The notes beneath the pieces were generated by a model. It was not told the DNA's origin and searched no databases. It worked only from the letters and a program-made list of their open reading frames with translations. From Brevundimonas sp. (GTDB taxonomy: Bacteria; Pseudomonadota; Alphaproteobacteria; Caulobacterales; Caulobacteraceae): a stretch of DNA of 64,000 nucleotides. Each line of letters opens with the position of its first letter. Position 1 is the stretch's first letter. The position numbers and the translations under genes are program-made. Positions 25,938-34,096 of this stretch are shown here, piece after piece. The stretch is taken from the NCBI RefSeq assembly GCF_019636155.1, contig NZ_JAHBYB010000008.1, forward strand, positions 62,001-126,000. Direction: 5' to 3'.

Positions 25938-26588
25938 TCAGGCCGGGACCAGCTCGATCAGGTCGAGGTTGGATTCGTTCTGGGGCCAGGGGATGATCAG
26001 CCGCCAGCGCGCCTCACCGATCCGCTCCAGCACGGCGACCAGGTCGCGGTCGGGCCTCTGGCCATAGGAGTTGGCCGCCGGTTCCGACGCCAGGGCCATG
26101 GAGCCCAGCATGACCATGTGGCGGTCGGTCTCGGGGAACAGCAGGCCGGACGGGCGCTGGCTGCCGGTCAGCTTGACGAATTTCAGCCCGTTCGGCGTCT
26201 GCTCGATACGGCAGGCGAACCAGCCGTAGACCACATAGCCCAGGCCGTCCTCGCCGCCCTGGGAGCCCAGCTTGATGGTGCGGCAGCGATAATCGCCGGC
26301 GGGCGGCGCGACCGAGAGGCGGGCGGCGTCGGGCGTGATCAGATCGCCGAGCGGGCGCAGGTCGCCCGAGCCGGGCTGGCGCCGCGCCTGCTGCAGTGCC
26401 AGGGTCCAGGCGGCCTCGCGCCGATTGTAGCGGTCGCGGTCGGCGGGGGTGATGATGCTGCGCCAGTCGCGCAGGACGGGGCCGGAGCCTGTGGCCGGCG
26501 GGGGCGGCGGCGCGGGCGTCGCGGCGCAGGCGGCGGCCATCAGGGCGACGGCGCAGGCGGCGACCGGGCCGGGGCGGAGGCGGGACAT
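25938..26588 (-). CDS. DUF4893 family lipoprotein
   Basis: A 216-residue secreted protein. The N-terminus has a lipobox-like ALMAAAC (cysteine near residue 21), followed by a proline-rich spacer (TPAPPPPP) and a domain starting LRDWRSIITPADRDRYNRRE, which I recognise as DUF4893. Two further cysteines (in YRCRTIKLG and WFACRIE) may form a disulfide. I chose the ATG at 26586-26588 because it starts the signal peptide correctly; an upstream in-frame ATG at 26609 would add 7 residues. It is upstream of and almost contiguous with the FAD monooxygenase. No function is known for the family. Confidence 0.78.
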   Translation of the reverse strand: MSRLRPGPVAACAVALMAAACAATPAPPPPPATGSGPVLRDWRSIITPADRDRYNRREAAWTLALQQARRQPGSGDLRPLGDLITPDAARLSVAPPAGDYRCRTIKLGSQGGEDGLGYVVYGWFACRIEQTPNGLKFVKLTGSQRPSGLLFPETDRHMVMLGSMALASEPAANSYGQRPDRDLVAVLERIGEARWRLIIPWPQNESNLDLIELVPA

Positions 26589-26703
26589 GGGCGCTCCCGT
26601 GCAGATCATCCGCCCTTTGGGCCTGTCCGCGCCGGCTGCGTCAACCCTGTTCCCCCCTGACCGCGCGTCGCAGGCGGCTGAGAATTCGTATCTGAGAGGC
26701 GGA

Positions 26704-28071
26704 TCAGGCCGGCCGACCGGCCGAAACCCGATGCCTGCCTGAATCCTCGACCCGCGCCGGGATCGGTCGGGGCAAGGCGTCCGCCAGGGCGCGCGCCAGG
26801 GCGTGGATGTCCAGGGGCTTGGTCAGATAGGCGGCGAAGCCCGCGTCGCGCCCTCGACGCAGGTCGTGAGGCATGGCCCCGGCCGACAGGGCCAGGACCG
26901 GAATGCCGGCTGTCGCCGGGTCCGCGTCAAGCGCGGCCTTCACCGCATAGCCGTCGATATCGGGCAGGGCGATGTCCAGCAGGATCAGATCGGGCGCCAG
27001 GTCGCGGGCCAGGATCAGGCCGTCGCGGCCCGTCTCGGCGACATGGACCCGAAGCGGGCCGAGGGCGGCGCAGACATGGCGCATCAGGGCGATGCTGGAC
27101 GGATTGTCCTCGACATAGACCAGGGTGGCCTCCGGCAGGATCAGGTCCGGGACGGGGGAGGCGACCACCCGGGGCGCGGTGCTGTGCGCGGCGGGTAGGT
27201 GAACGGTGAAGGTGGAGCCTTCTCCGGGCGTGGAGGCGATGTCCAGACGTCCCTGCATCGCCTCGGTCAGGCGCCGCGCGACAATCAGGCCCACGCCCGC
27301 GCCGGGGATGTCCGAACCCTCTCGACCCAGGCGGTTGAAGGGTTTGAACAGGTCCGCCACGCGCCCTGCCGGCACGCCCGGACCGGTGTCATGGACGGCC
27401 ACCGCGACCGAGCCCGCCGCCTGGCGGACCTCGACCAGGACGGTCCCGCCCGGCCGGTTGTAGCGGACGGCGTTCGACACCAGCTGCGTGAGCACCTGAC
27501 GCAGCCGTGTCCGGTCGGCGACCGCGGCCAATCCGGCGACCGGCGGAGGCGCCTCGATCCGGATGTGCTGCCGTTCGGCCTCGGCGCGGAAGGCGTCGCA
27601 CACCTGGCGGGCCACCAGCTGCGGATCGACCCGCTCCAGCGACACCGACAGGGTCCCGGCCTCCAGCCGGGCCAGGTCCGGCACCTCGTCGATCAGGGCC
27701 AGGATATGGGATCCGGCGGCCAGGATGTGGTCCACCGACTGGCGCTGGCGAAAGGTCAGGGGCTCGGCCGCGGCGTGGACTCGCATCAATTCGGCGAATC
27801 CGATCATCGCGTTCAGGGGGGTTCGCAACTCGTGGCTCATGGCCGCCAGGAAGTCTGATTTGACCCTGTCGGCGGCTGCCAGGGCGACGGCCTGTGCGTC
27901 CGCCGCCTGAAGCGCCTGGGCCAGCTGTTCCGTGCGTTCGGCGACATGGGCCTCCAGGTTGCGGGCCAGATGTTCATGCCGTTGGGCCTGCGCCCGCGCA
28001 TGAAGTCCCAGGCGCACCCCCGCCCAGCCGCCCGACAAGGCCAGGGCCACCACGGTGATCACGAACAGCAT
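26704..28071 (-). CDS. Hybrid histidine kinase with C-terminal receiver
   Basis: A 455-residue hybrid sensor. One N-terminal membrane helix (about 2-22) leads into a coiled-coil (about 30-68), then HisKA with H80 in AAMSHELRTPLN. HATPase follows with N-box VSNAVRYNRPGG (199-210), G1 DTGPGVP (228-234) and G2 GAGVGL (257-262). A receiver domain at about 315-435 has acidic E321/D322, phospho-acceptor D366 in LILLDIALPD, and a C-terminal KPLD lysine. There is almost no periplasmic domain and no PAS domain, so the signal is probably sensed in the membrane or through partners. There is no cognate regulator next door. A 23-bp palindrome lies upstream of its promoter region. Confidence 0.92.
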   Translation of the reverse strand: MLFVITVVALALSGGWAGVRLGLHARAQAQRHEHLARNLEAHVAERTEQLAQALQAADAQAVALAAADRVKSDFLAAMSHELRTPLNAMIGFAELMRVHAAAEPLTFRQRQSVDHILAAGSHILALIDEVPDLARLEAGTLSVSLERVDPQLVARQVCDAFRAEAERQHIRIEAPPPVAGLAAVADRTRLRQVLTQLVSNAVRYNRPGGTVLVEVRQAAGSVAVAVHDTGPGVPAGRVADLFKPFNRLGREGSDIPGAGVGLIVARRLTEAMQGRLDIASTPGEGSTFTVHLPAAHSTAPRVVASPVPDLILPEATLVYVEDNPSSIALMRHVCAALGPLRVHVAETGRDGLILARDLAPDLILLDIALPDIDGYAVKAALDADPATAGIPVLALSAGAMPHDLRRGRDAGFAAYLTKPLDIHALARALADALPRPIPARVEDSGRHRVSAGRPA

Positions 28072-28123
28072 AGGACATCCTCCCGATCGTCATCACCATG
28101 ACAATCAGAAGTTGCATTCCGAT

Positions 28124-28146
28124 GAATACATCCCTAGGGTGTATTC
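28124..28146. promoter_or_regulatory. 23-bp palindrome upstream of the hybrid kinase
   Basis: GAATACA (28124-28130) and TGTATTC (28140-28146) are perfect inverted arms around TCCCTAGGG, whose centre CCCTAGGG is itself a palindrome. It lies 53 bp upstream of the hybrid kinase start and overlaps the stop codon of the DUF4167 gene (28145-28147). The AT-rich arms in GC-rich DNA suggest a dimeric repressor site rather than a terminator. Confidence 0.55.
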
Positions 28147-29044
28147 AGTCCTCGGTGGAGGCGGCTTCGGTCTTCTTGCGCGCGGCGCGGCGCTTGGGCG
28201 CCGGCGGCACGTCTTCGTCGGCGGCGGCCGGGGTCGCGCGGGTCAGGAAGCCCGGCAGGGCCGCGGCTGTGTCCGACGGCTCTTCGCGCGACACGCGACG
28301 GCCGCGCGCCGGGCGATCTTCCACCAGCGGCGGCTGGTCGTCCGAAGTCTCGGCGGTGGTGGGAGCCGATTCGGCTACTTCAAGGGGCTGGCCGGCGGCC
28401 TCGGCCTCGCGGCGCAGGCGCTGCTCCTCGCGGCGGCGGTCGTGATAGTCGTCGCGGTCGCGTTCGATCAGGTCTTCCGGCGTCGCGACGCCGTCGGCGA
28501 TACGCTTGTTGCGTTCTTCGCGCCGGCGCTCCCAGCGGTCCTTGCGGGATTCGCGCGCGTCGCGGGACTGACGGTCGCCGTTCTCGCCGTCCATGCGGGG
28601 CTGTTCGCCTTCGCCACGCTCGCGGGCGGCGGTCCGTTCGGCCTCCTGCTGGGCCTGGCGCTCGGCGGCCTGCTGGGCGGCCAGGAAGGCGGCGGCCTGA
28701 GCCCCGGACTCGTCCTCGAAATCGATGTCGAAGCCCTGGTTGGACATCTCGCGCTGGGCGATCTCGCTGACCGGTCGCGCCGGCTGGAGGGCGCGCAGGA
28801 CGCGGAAATAGTGTTCGGCGTGCTGGAGGTAGTTCTCGGCCAGGACCCGGTCGCCGGCCGAGGCCGCGTCGCGCGCCAGCTGCATGTAGCGCTCATACAC
28901 CGTCTGGGCGTTGCCCCGGACCTTGATGTTCTCGGGCCCCTGCGAATCCCACGAGCGGTTGGGATTGGCGCTGTTGGCGCCATTGCCGCCGCCGGGCTTG
29001 CGGTTGCGCCCGCGCTGGCGCTTCATGCCCTTGAAATCTCTCAT
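28145..29044 (-). CDS. DUF4167 domain protein
   Basis: A 299-residue cytoplasmic protein. The N-terminal domain, MRDFKGMKRQRGRNRKPGGG followed by RSWDSQGPENIKVRGNAQTVYERY and AENYLQHAEHYFR, is DUF4167, found across alphaproteobacteria. The rest is highly charged and low in complexity (glutamate, arginine, alanine and glutamine repeats from about 120 to 230) and ends in a lysine/alanine basic tail. It is probably a disordered RNA- or nucleoid-associated protein, which is inference. In many alphaproteobacteria the gene lies near prfA and prmC; here prmC is 11 kb away. I chose the ATG at 29042-29044; the open frame extends 25 codons upstream. Confidence 0.85.
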   Translation of the reverse strand: MRDFKGMKRQRGRNRKPGGGNGANSANPNRSWDSQGPENIKVRGNAQTVYERYMQLARDAASAGDRVLAENYLQHAEHYFRVLRALQPARPVSEIAQREMSNQGFDIDFEDESGAQAAAFLAAQQAAERQAQQEAERTAARERGEGEQPRMDGENGDRQSRDARESRKDRWERRREERNKRIADGVATPEDLIERDRDDYHDRRREEQRLRREAEAAGQPLEVAESAPTTAETSDDQPPLVEDRPARGRRVSREEPSDTAAALPGFLTRATPAAADEDVPPAPKRRAARKKTEAASTED

Positions 29045-29283
29045 GGAACTACCGTTTTGAAAGCCGCGCTCGCCGGTCGCCGGGGCCGATCCCCGCAGTG
29101 CAATTCCGGTGAAAGCCATGCCGCCCGCGTGGTGCGTCCGATCAGGATCGGACCGTCACGCAGACCCCGAACGCCCGAGCCCGGACCACGGGTCCGAAAC
29201 GCTGCGAAGAGGCGGGAGACGCAGCCAGACTTAGCGCGCCGCCGCGCGGTTTCCAAGCGGTTTGTTCGCGGCGGTCCCGCGAC

Positions 29284-30339
29284 CTACTGCGGACGCGTCA
29301 TCACGGTCAGGGCCTGGGCCGCGGCCTGTTGGGCCGCCAGCTGGTCGGCGGGCAGCGGGACCAGGCCGCGATCCTGCAGATAGCCGCCGCGTCCGGCCGA
29401 ACCGGTGGAGACGAAGGCCTGGACGAACGGCTGTAGGCCCGGGGTCACGCCGACATGGGCCTTCTTGACGTAGATGTAGAGGCTGCGCGCCAGGGGGTAG
29501 GAACCGTCCGCGATGGTGTCCAGCGTCGGGGCCACGCCGTCGATGGTCTCGGCCTTCACCGTGTCCAGGTTCTGCTCCAGGAAGGAATAGCCGAACACGC
29601 CAAGCGAACCGGGGGTGCGGGTCAGGGTCTGGACGATGGCGTTGTCGTTCTCGCCCGAGTCGATCCAGGCGCCGTCCTCGCGCAGGGTGTGGGTCAGGGT
29701 CTCGAAACGGGTCTTGTCGCCCTTCAGGGCCGCCACCGCCGGGTTCAGTTCGCCGCCCGGCGCCATGCCCAGCTCCAGGAAGGCGTCGCGGGTGCCCGAG
29801 GTCGGGGGCGGACCATAGACCTGGATGCGCTGGGCCGGCAGGGCCGGGTTGACCTGGTTCCACGTAGTGGCCGGGTTGGCGACGAATTGTCCGTTCGCCC
29901 CCGGGGTCTGGGCGGCCAGGGCGGAATAGAGGTCGCCCAGGCGCAGGTCGAAGCTGTTCCCGGTGCGGGCCGTGGCCACGACAATGCCGTCGAAGCCGAT
30001 CTTGATCTCGACGATGTCGGTGACGCCGTTCTTGGCGCACAGGTCGAACTCCGACGCCTTCATGGGGCGCGAGGCGTTGGCGATGTCCGGCGTCTGGGGG
30101 CCGACGCCCTGGCAGAAGGCCTGGATGCCGCCGCCGGTGCCCAGGGATTCGATGCGCGGCGGGGTTCCGCCCTGGGTGCGGTTGAAATTCTCGGCCACCC
30201 GGGTGGCGAAGGGAAAGACGGTCGAGGAGCCCGCCGCCCAGATGCCGGACCGGGTCGCCGATCCGCCGCCGCTGTCGCCGCAACCGGCCAGGGCGACCAG
30301 GGCGACGGCCGAAACGGCGCTCAGCAAGGTGCGGATCAT
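29284..30339 (-). CDS. pstS: Phosphate ABC transporter substrate-binding protein PstS
   Basis: A 351-residue periplasmic phosphate-binding protein. The signal peptide ends in a lipobox-like VALAGC (cysteine at residue 20), so it may be a lipoprotein. Family blocks are GIWAAGSSTVFPFATRVAENF (phosphate loop), SRPMKASEFDLC, IVEIKIGFDGIVVA, and the later PPTSGTRDAFLEL, which carries the second phosphate-binding loop. It is the last gene of the phnC-phnD-phnD/E-pstS group, 69 bp after the fusion gene. The usual partners pstC, pstA and pstB are not in the window. It could serve a distant Pst transporter or, less likely, feed the adjacent permease. Confidence 0.88.
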   Translation of the reverse strand: MIRTLLSAVSAVALVALAGCGDSGGGSATRSGIWAAGSSTVFPFATRVAENFNRTQGGTPPRIESLGTGGGIQAFCQGVGPQTPDIANASRPMKASEFDLCAKNGVTDIVEIKIGFDGIVVATARTGNSFDLRLGDLYSALAAQTPGANGQFVANPATTWNQVNPALPAQRIQVYGPPPTSGTRDAFLELGMAPGGELNPAVAALKGDKTRFETLTHTLREDGAWIDSGENDNAIVQTLTRTPGSLGVFGYSFLEQNLDTVKAETIDGVAPTLDTIADGSYPLARSLYIYVKKAHVGVTPGLQPFVQAFVSTGSAGRGGYLQDRGLVPLPADQLAAQQAAAQALTVMTRPQ

Positions 30340-30408
30340 GGGCGGGCCTCCGATGGACGCCCGCTTAGACCAGAGGATTGCGACAGTTCGGCTGAGCCTG
30401 TGTGACGA

Positions 30409-32304
30409 TTACAGCAAACGCTTGCGCATCGCCTGGGACAGCATGTCGATCAGGGTCACCGCCACGATGATGATGATCGCGATGGTCGAGACGGTGCTGT
30501 AGTTGAACGCCTGCAGGTTCTCGAACAGGGCCTGGCCGATGCCGCCGGCGCCGATCAGGCCCAGGACGGTGGCCGCGCGGCTGTTGGACTCGAAACGATA
30601 AAGGGCGAACGAGGTCCATAGGGGCGCCACCTGGGGAATGACCCCCCAGACGATCTCGTGCAGGCGGCCGGCGCCGGTCGCCTTGACCCCGTCGACAGGC
30701 CCCTTGTCGATCGACTCCACCGCCTCGGAGAACAGCTTGGCCAGGACGCCGGCCGTGTTCAGGGCGATGGCCAGGACGCCCGCCAGCGGCCCCAGGCCGA
30801 CCGCGACGATGAACAGGGTGCCGATCACCAGATCGGGGATGGAGCGCAGCAGGTCCATGATCCGGCGCACGGGCCAGACGACCCAGTTCGGCGCCATGTT
30901 GCGCGACGCCATCAGGCTGAGCGGCACGGCCAGGAAGACCGCCAGGAATGTGCCCCACAGGGCGATCTGGACCGTCAGCCACATCTGGCCGACCAGCAGC
31001 CGCCACTGAGAGAAGTCCGGGTTCAGGAAGTCGCGGCCATAGGCCCGCATGTTCTCGGAGTTGGCGAACAGGTTCAGGATATTGGGCAGGTCGACCCGGC
31101 CGAAGGCGGCGATCAGGACGATGGCGAACCCGCCCCACAGCAGGACATCCAGCGCCCAGCCGCCCATGGACTTGGTCGGCGGGGCCGGCACGGCGCCGGG
31201 CTCCAGCGGCGCGGGCTTGCGGCGCGGGATCAGGTTCAGCGCCACGGCGATCAGTACCAGGACCCCGATCAGGGCGAAGGGCGCCCAATCGCGGACGGCG
31301 ACGGCGCGTTTGGGCGGGGCGACCTCGCTGGCGCGACCCTCGCGCCGGGCCTGGTCGGCCTTCATCTCGCGGATGGGATCCAGGTAGGAATCCTCGGCGG
31401 CGCGGAACTGGGAGTAGTTCAGCCCTTCCATGATCTGGCGCTGGCGGTCGGCGTCGGGACCGGCGCCCTGGCCGTAGTTGACGAAGAACTCGCGAATTTT
31501 GGCCTTCAGCCCCTCGGGCAGGTCGCGGCGCAGCAGGATGCCGGATTCCGGAATCGGCGGCGATTCCCAGATGGTCTCGATCTGGCTGGCGACCTGAGCG
31601 TTCTGGCGGCGCAGGAAGATCAGGTTGACCGAGTTGGAGGTGGCCACATCGACCAGGCCATTGGCCACGGCGAAGGAATTGGCCTGGTGGTTGGCCGAGC
31701 GGACGGTGGCGAAACACTCGGTCGGATTGATGTTCCGTGGGCTGAAGAAATAGGTCAGGGGCGCCAGGGTGCCCGAGGTCGACTGGGCGTCGCCCAGGCC
31801 GAAATCATAGCGCTTGCCGCAGCGGGCCACGTCCTCGGCCGTGATGCCCGACCCCTTCTTGACGATCAGGCTGGAGGTGTAGGAATCGCGGCCCTCCGGG
31901 TCGACGATGCGGGCGATGACCTGGGCGTTCGAACGGTCGATGGCCTGAACCGCCGGCAGGGCCGAGAACCAGCCGATCTGGGCCTGGTTGGCGCGCATCG
32001 CCTCGACCAGCACCGAATAGTTCGTGCCGAAAATAGGCTTCACCGGAATGCCAATCTCGCGCTCCAGGTCCTTCAGCAGCGGCTCCCACAGCGGACCGGA
32101 AGAGGCCTGGCCCTCGGCCGACAGGATGGTGAAGACCAGTTCGCGCGGTGCGCCCTGGGCGTTTCCGCGCGCCGCCGTCTGGGCCGAGGCGGGTAGGGTC
32201 CAAAGCGACAGCATCAGGGCCGCCATCACGGCCGTCAGGCCGGCGAACAGGGTGCGGAAGGTCATTCTGGAGGTCTTTCCCGAAAGGGCGTTCTTCGACG
32301 TCAC
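30409..32304 (-). CDS. phnE: PhnD-PhnE fusion: phosphonate-binding protein joined to ABC permease
   Basis: A 631-residue protein that combines two normally separate subunits. After a signal-type helix (about 14-41), residues 50-320 form a PhnD binding domain with FTILSAEGQ and the phosphonate loop GDAQSTSGTLAP (171-182). Residues 341-360 are a membrane helix, then a proline-rich linker, and 380-631 form a PhnE-type permease with the EAA loop (EAVESIDKGPVDGVKATGAG, 527-546) and VIPQVAP. I chose the GTG at 32302-32304, which overlaps the phnD stop as GTGA and has GAGGTG upstream; an ATG at 32265 would give 618 residues. The binding domain would be tethered to its own permease. The reading frame is continuous, with no sign of a frameshift. 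Confidence 0.9.
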   Translation of the reverse strand: MTSKNALSGKTSRMTFRTLFAGLTAVMAALMLSLWTLPASAQTAARGNAQGAPRELVFTILSAEGQASSGPLWEPLLKDLEREIGIPVKPIFGTNYSVLVEAMRANQAQIGWFSALPAVQAIDRSNAQVIARIVDPEGRDSYTSSLIVKKGSGITAEDVARCGKRYDFGLGDAQSTSGTLAPLTYFFSPRNINPTECFATVRSANHQANSFAVANGLVDVATSNSVNLIFLRRQNAQVASQIETIWESPPIPESGILLRRDLPEGLKAKIREFFVNYGQGAGPDADRQRQIMEGLNYSQFRAAEDSYLDPIREMKADQARREGRASEVAPPKRAVAVRDWAPFALIGVLVLIAVALNLIPRRKPAPLEPGAVPAPPTKSMGGWALDVLLWGGFAIVLIAAFGRVDLPNILNLFANSENMRAYGRDFLNPDFSQWRLLVGQMWLTVQIALWGTFLAVFLAVPLSLMASRNMAPNWVVWPVRRIMDLLRSIPDLVIGTLFIVAVGLGPLAGVLAIALNTAGVLAKLFSEAVESIDKGPVDGVKATGAGRLHEIVWGVIPQVAPLWTSFALYRFESNSRAATVLGLIGAGGIGQALFENLQAFNYSTVSTIAIIIIVAVTLIDMLSQAMRKRLL

Positions 32305-33302
32305 GGCTGCACCTCGCGTTTGGCCCGCAGGCGCTGGAGTTCGGCCTCTGCGGCCTGGCGCTCGGACCGGTCGCCCGAGGCGCGCGCCTGGATCAGCCGC
32401 TGGCTGGCGATCATCTCGCGCACCGGGTCCAGATAGGCGGCGTCGGCGGCGCGGAATTGCGAATAGTTGAGGGCGGCCAGCACCTGGCGCTGGCGCGCGG
32501 CGGCCGCGCTCTCGCCCTGTCCATAGGTCAGAAGGAAGCTGCGCAGCTTCTCCCGCACGGCCGGGTCCACGTCCTGGCGCACCAGGACGGCGCTTTCCGG
32601 CAGGGCCGGCGAGCGCCAGATCTCCTGCACCTGATCGGCGATCTGGGGGTTCTGGCGACGCAGCTGGGCCAGGGTCACGGTGTTGACCACCGCCACGTCC
32701 AGGGTTCCGCCGGCGACGGCGTAGGCGTTGGTCGGATAGTCGCCCGACCGCACCGAGGCGAAACAGGCGGCCGGGTCGATGTCGCGCGGGCCGAACAGGA
32801 AGGCCGCCGGCGCCAGGGTGGCCGAGGTCGAATCGGCGTCGCCCAGCCCCAGCCTCAGCTTGCGGTCGCAGTTCAGAACGCGCTCGAGCGTCAGGCCCGA
32901 TCCGGTCTGGACGATCATGACCGAACGATAGCTGTCCTCGCCCGAGCCATCGACGGTTCGGGCCACCACCTCGGCGGTTCCGGATTCCAGCACCTGAATG
33001 GCCGGACGCGGCGACAGCCAGGCGACCTGCACCTCTCCGGCCTGCATGGCGTGGACCAGTTCCTCGTAGCTGGCGCCAAAGCGCGCCTGGACCGGGGCGC
33101 CCACGGCCTTGCCCATGTCGTCCAGCAGGGGACGCCAGACCGGCTCGGTCGCGGCCTGGCCCTCGGCGGACAGGATGGCGAAGGTCAGGGGATGGCCAGG
33201 CGCGGCCTTCTGGCCCCCGTCGCCGCAGGCGGCCAGTGCGACCAGCCCCGCTAGGGCGCAGGCCCGGCGCAGGCCCCGCCCAAGCCGCAGGGCGGGTGTC
33301 AC
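32301..33302 (-). CDS. phnD: Phosphonate/phosphite-binding lipoprotein PhnD
   Basis: A 333-residue binding protein of the PhnD family, with a lipobox LVALAAC (cysteine near 26). It has the opening TFAILSAEGQAA, the ligand loop GDADSTSATLAP, and the conserved end segment LNYSQFRAADAAYLDPVREM. It is clearly paralogous to the binding domain of the fusion protein encoded just downstream; both share the ILSAEGQA and NYSQFRAA blocks. A charged C-terminal helix (about 290-330) extends past the usual PhnD end. The start is a GTG at 33300-33302 that overlaps the phnC stop by 4 bp. Transported compounds could be phosphonates, phosphite or phosphate esters; no C-P lyase genes are nearby. Confidence 0.92.
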   Translation of the reverse strand: MTPALRLGRGLRRACALAGLVALAACGDGGQKAAPGHPLTFAILSAEGQAATEPVWRPLLDDMGKAVGAPVQARFGASYEELVHAMQAGEVQVAWLSPRPAIQVLESGTAEVVARTVDGSGEDSYRSVMIVQTGSGLTLERVLNCDRKLRLGLGDADSTSATLAPAAFLFGPRDIDPAACFASVRSGDYPTNAYAVAGGTLDVAVVNTVTLAQLRRQNPQIADQVQEIWRSPALPESAVLVRQDVDPAVREKLRSFLLTYGQGESAAAARQRQVLAALNYSQFRAADAAYLDPVREMIASQRLIQARASGDRSERQAAEAELQRLRAKREVQP

Positions 33303-34096
33303 GCCTGCGTCTCCCAGAAGGCGTCCTCGAACTCCGGCCCGTAGATGCCGACCAGGGTCTTGTGGTCCAGCCCCGTCGAGGGGCCGTCATAGACCACCTT
33401 GCCCGCCTGCAGGGCGATGACCCGCTCGCAATAGCGGATGGCGTAGTCGACCTGGTGCAGGGTGACGATCACGCCCAGGCCGTCGCGCTGGTTCAGCTCG
33501 ACCAGTTGCTCCATCACCTTGCGGGCCGACACGGGGTCAAGAGAGGCGACGGGTTCGTCGGCCAGGATGGCCTTGGCGCCCTGGACCAGGGCGCGGGCGA
33601 TGGCGCCGCGCTGCTGTTGCCCGCCCGACAGGGTGTTGGCCCGCTGGGCGGCGTAGTCGGACACGCCGACGCGGTGAAGGGCGGCCATGGCCTTGGCCTT
33701 GTCCTCGGCGGGCCAGACGCCCAGCACCCCGCGCCAGCCCGGCAGGCGTCCCAGGGCGCCCAGCATGACGTTCGAGAACAGGCTAAGGCGGCCCACCAGG
33801 TTGAACTGCTGGAAGATCATCCCCAGCTGGCGGCGCGCGTCGCGCACGGCGCTTGTGACGCGGCCGTTCTTCTGGACCGTCTGGCCGAAGACCTCGATGG
33901 TCCCCTTGCCGCCGTCGATCGACTGCAGCCCGGTGATCGAGCGCAGCAGGGTGGACTTGCCCGATCCGGACGGCCCGATCAGGGCGACCATCTCGCCGGC
34001 GGCGATCTGAACCGAAACCCCGTCCAGCGCCTTGCGGGCGCCGAAGGTCTTGGACACGTCCCGGACGGACGCGACAGCGGCTGTGGCGGTGGTCAT
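33299..34096 (-). CDS. phnC: Phosphonate ABC transporter ATP-binding protein PhnC
   Basis: A 265-residue ABC ATPase. Walker A GPSGSGKST is at 41-49, the Q-loop is in QLGMIFQQFNLVGRLS, the signature is LSGGQQQRGAIARAL, Walker B is AKAILADEPVASLD, and the switch histidine is in VTLHQ. The motif FNLVGRLSLFSNVMLGALGR is typical of PhnC. I chose the ATG at 34094-34096, giving the normal family length; the upstream open frame is not protein-like. It is the first gene of a tight operon with GTGA overlaps at both following junctions, so stoichiometry is probably set by translational coupling. Phosphate-starvation control is expected, but I found no convincing Pho box. Confidence 0.93.
   Translation of the reverse strand: MTTATAAVASVRDVSKTFGARKALDGVSVQIAAGEMVALIGPSGSGKSTLLRSITGLQSIDGGKGTIEVFGQTVQKNGRVTSAVRDARRQLGMIFQQFNLVGRLSLFSNVMLGALGRLPGWRGVLGVWPAEDKAKAMAALHRVGVSDYAAQRANTLSGGQQQRGAIARALVQGAKAILADEPVASLDPVSARKVMEQLVELNQRDGLGVIVTLHQVDYAIRYCERVIALQAGKVVYDGPSTGLDHKTLVGIYGPEFEDAFWETQA

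Noticed and set aside
30340-30408. Possible Pho box upstream of pstS
   Set aside because: CTGTCGC and GTCAC are present, but the spacing and repeats do not fit a PhoB site.
32305-33390. Open frame extending the PhnD-PhnE fusion upstream to give a 993-residue protein
   Set aside because: The extra residues are the out-of-frame reading of the real phnD gene and have no domain or codon bias. The true start is the GTG at 32304 or the ATG at 32265.
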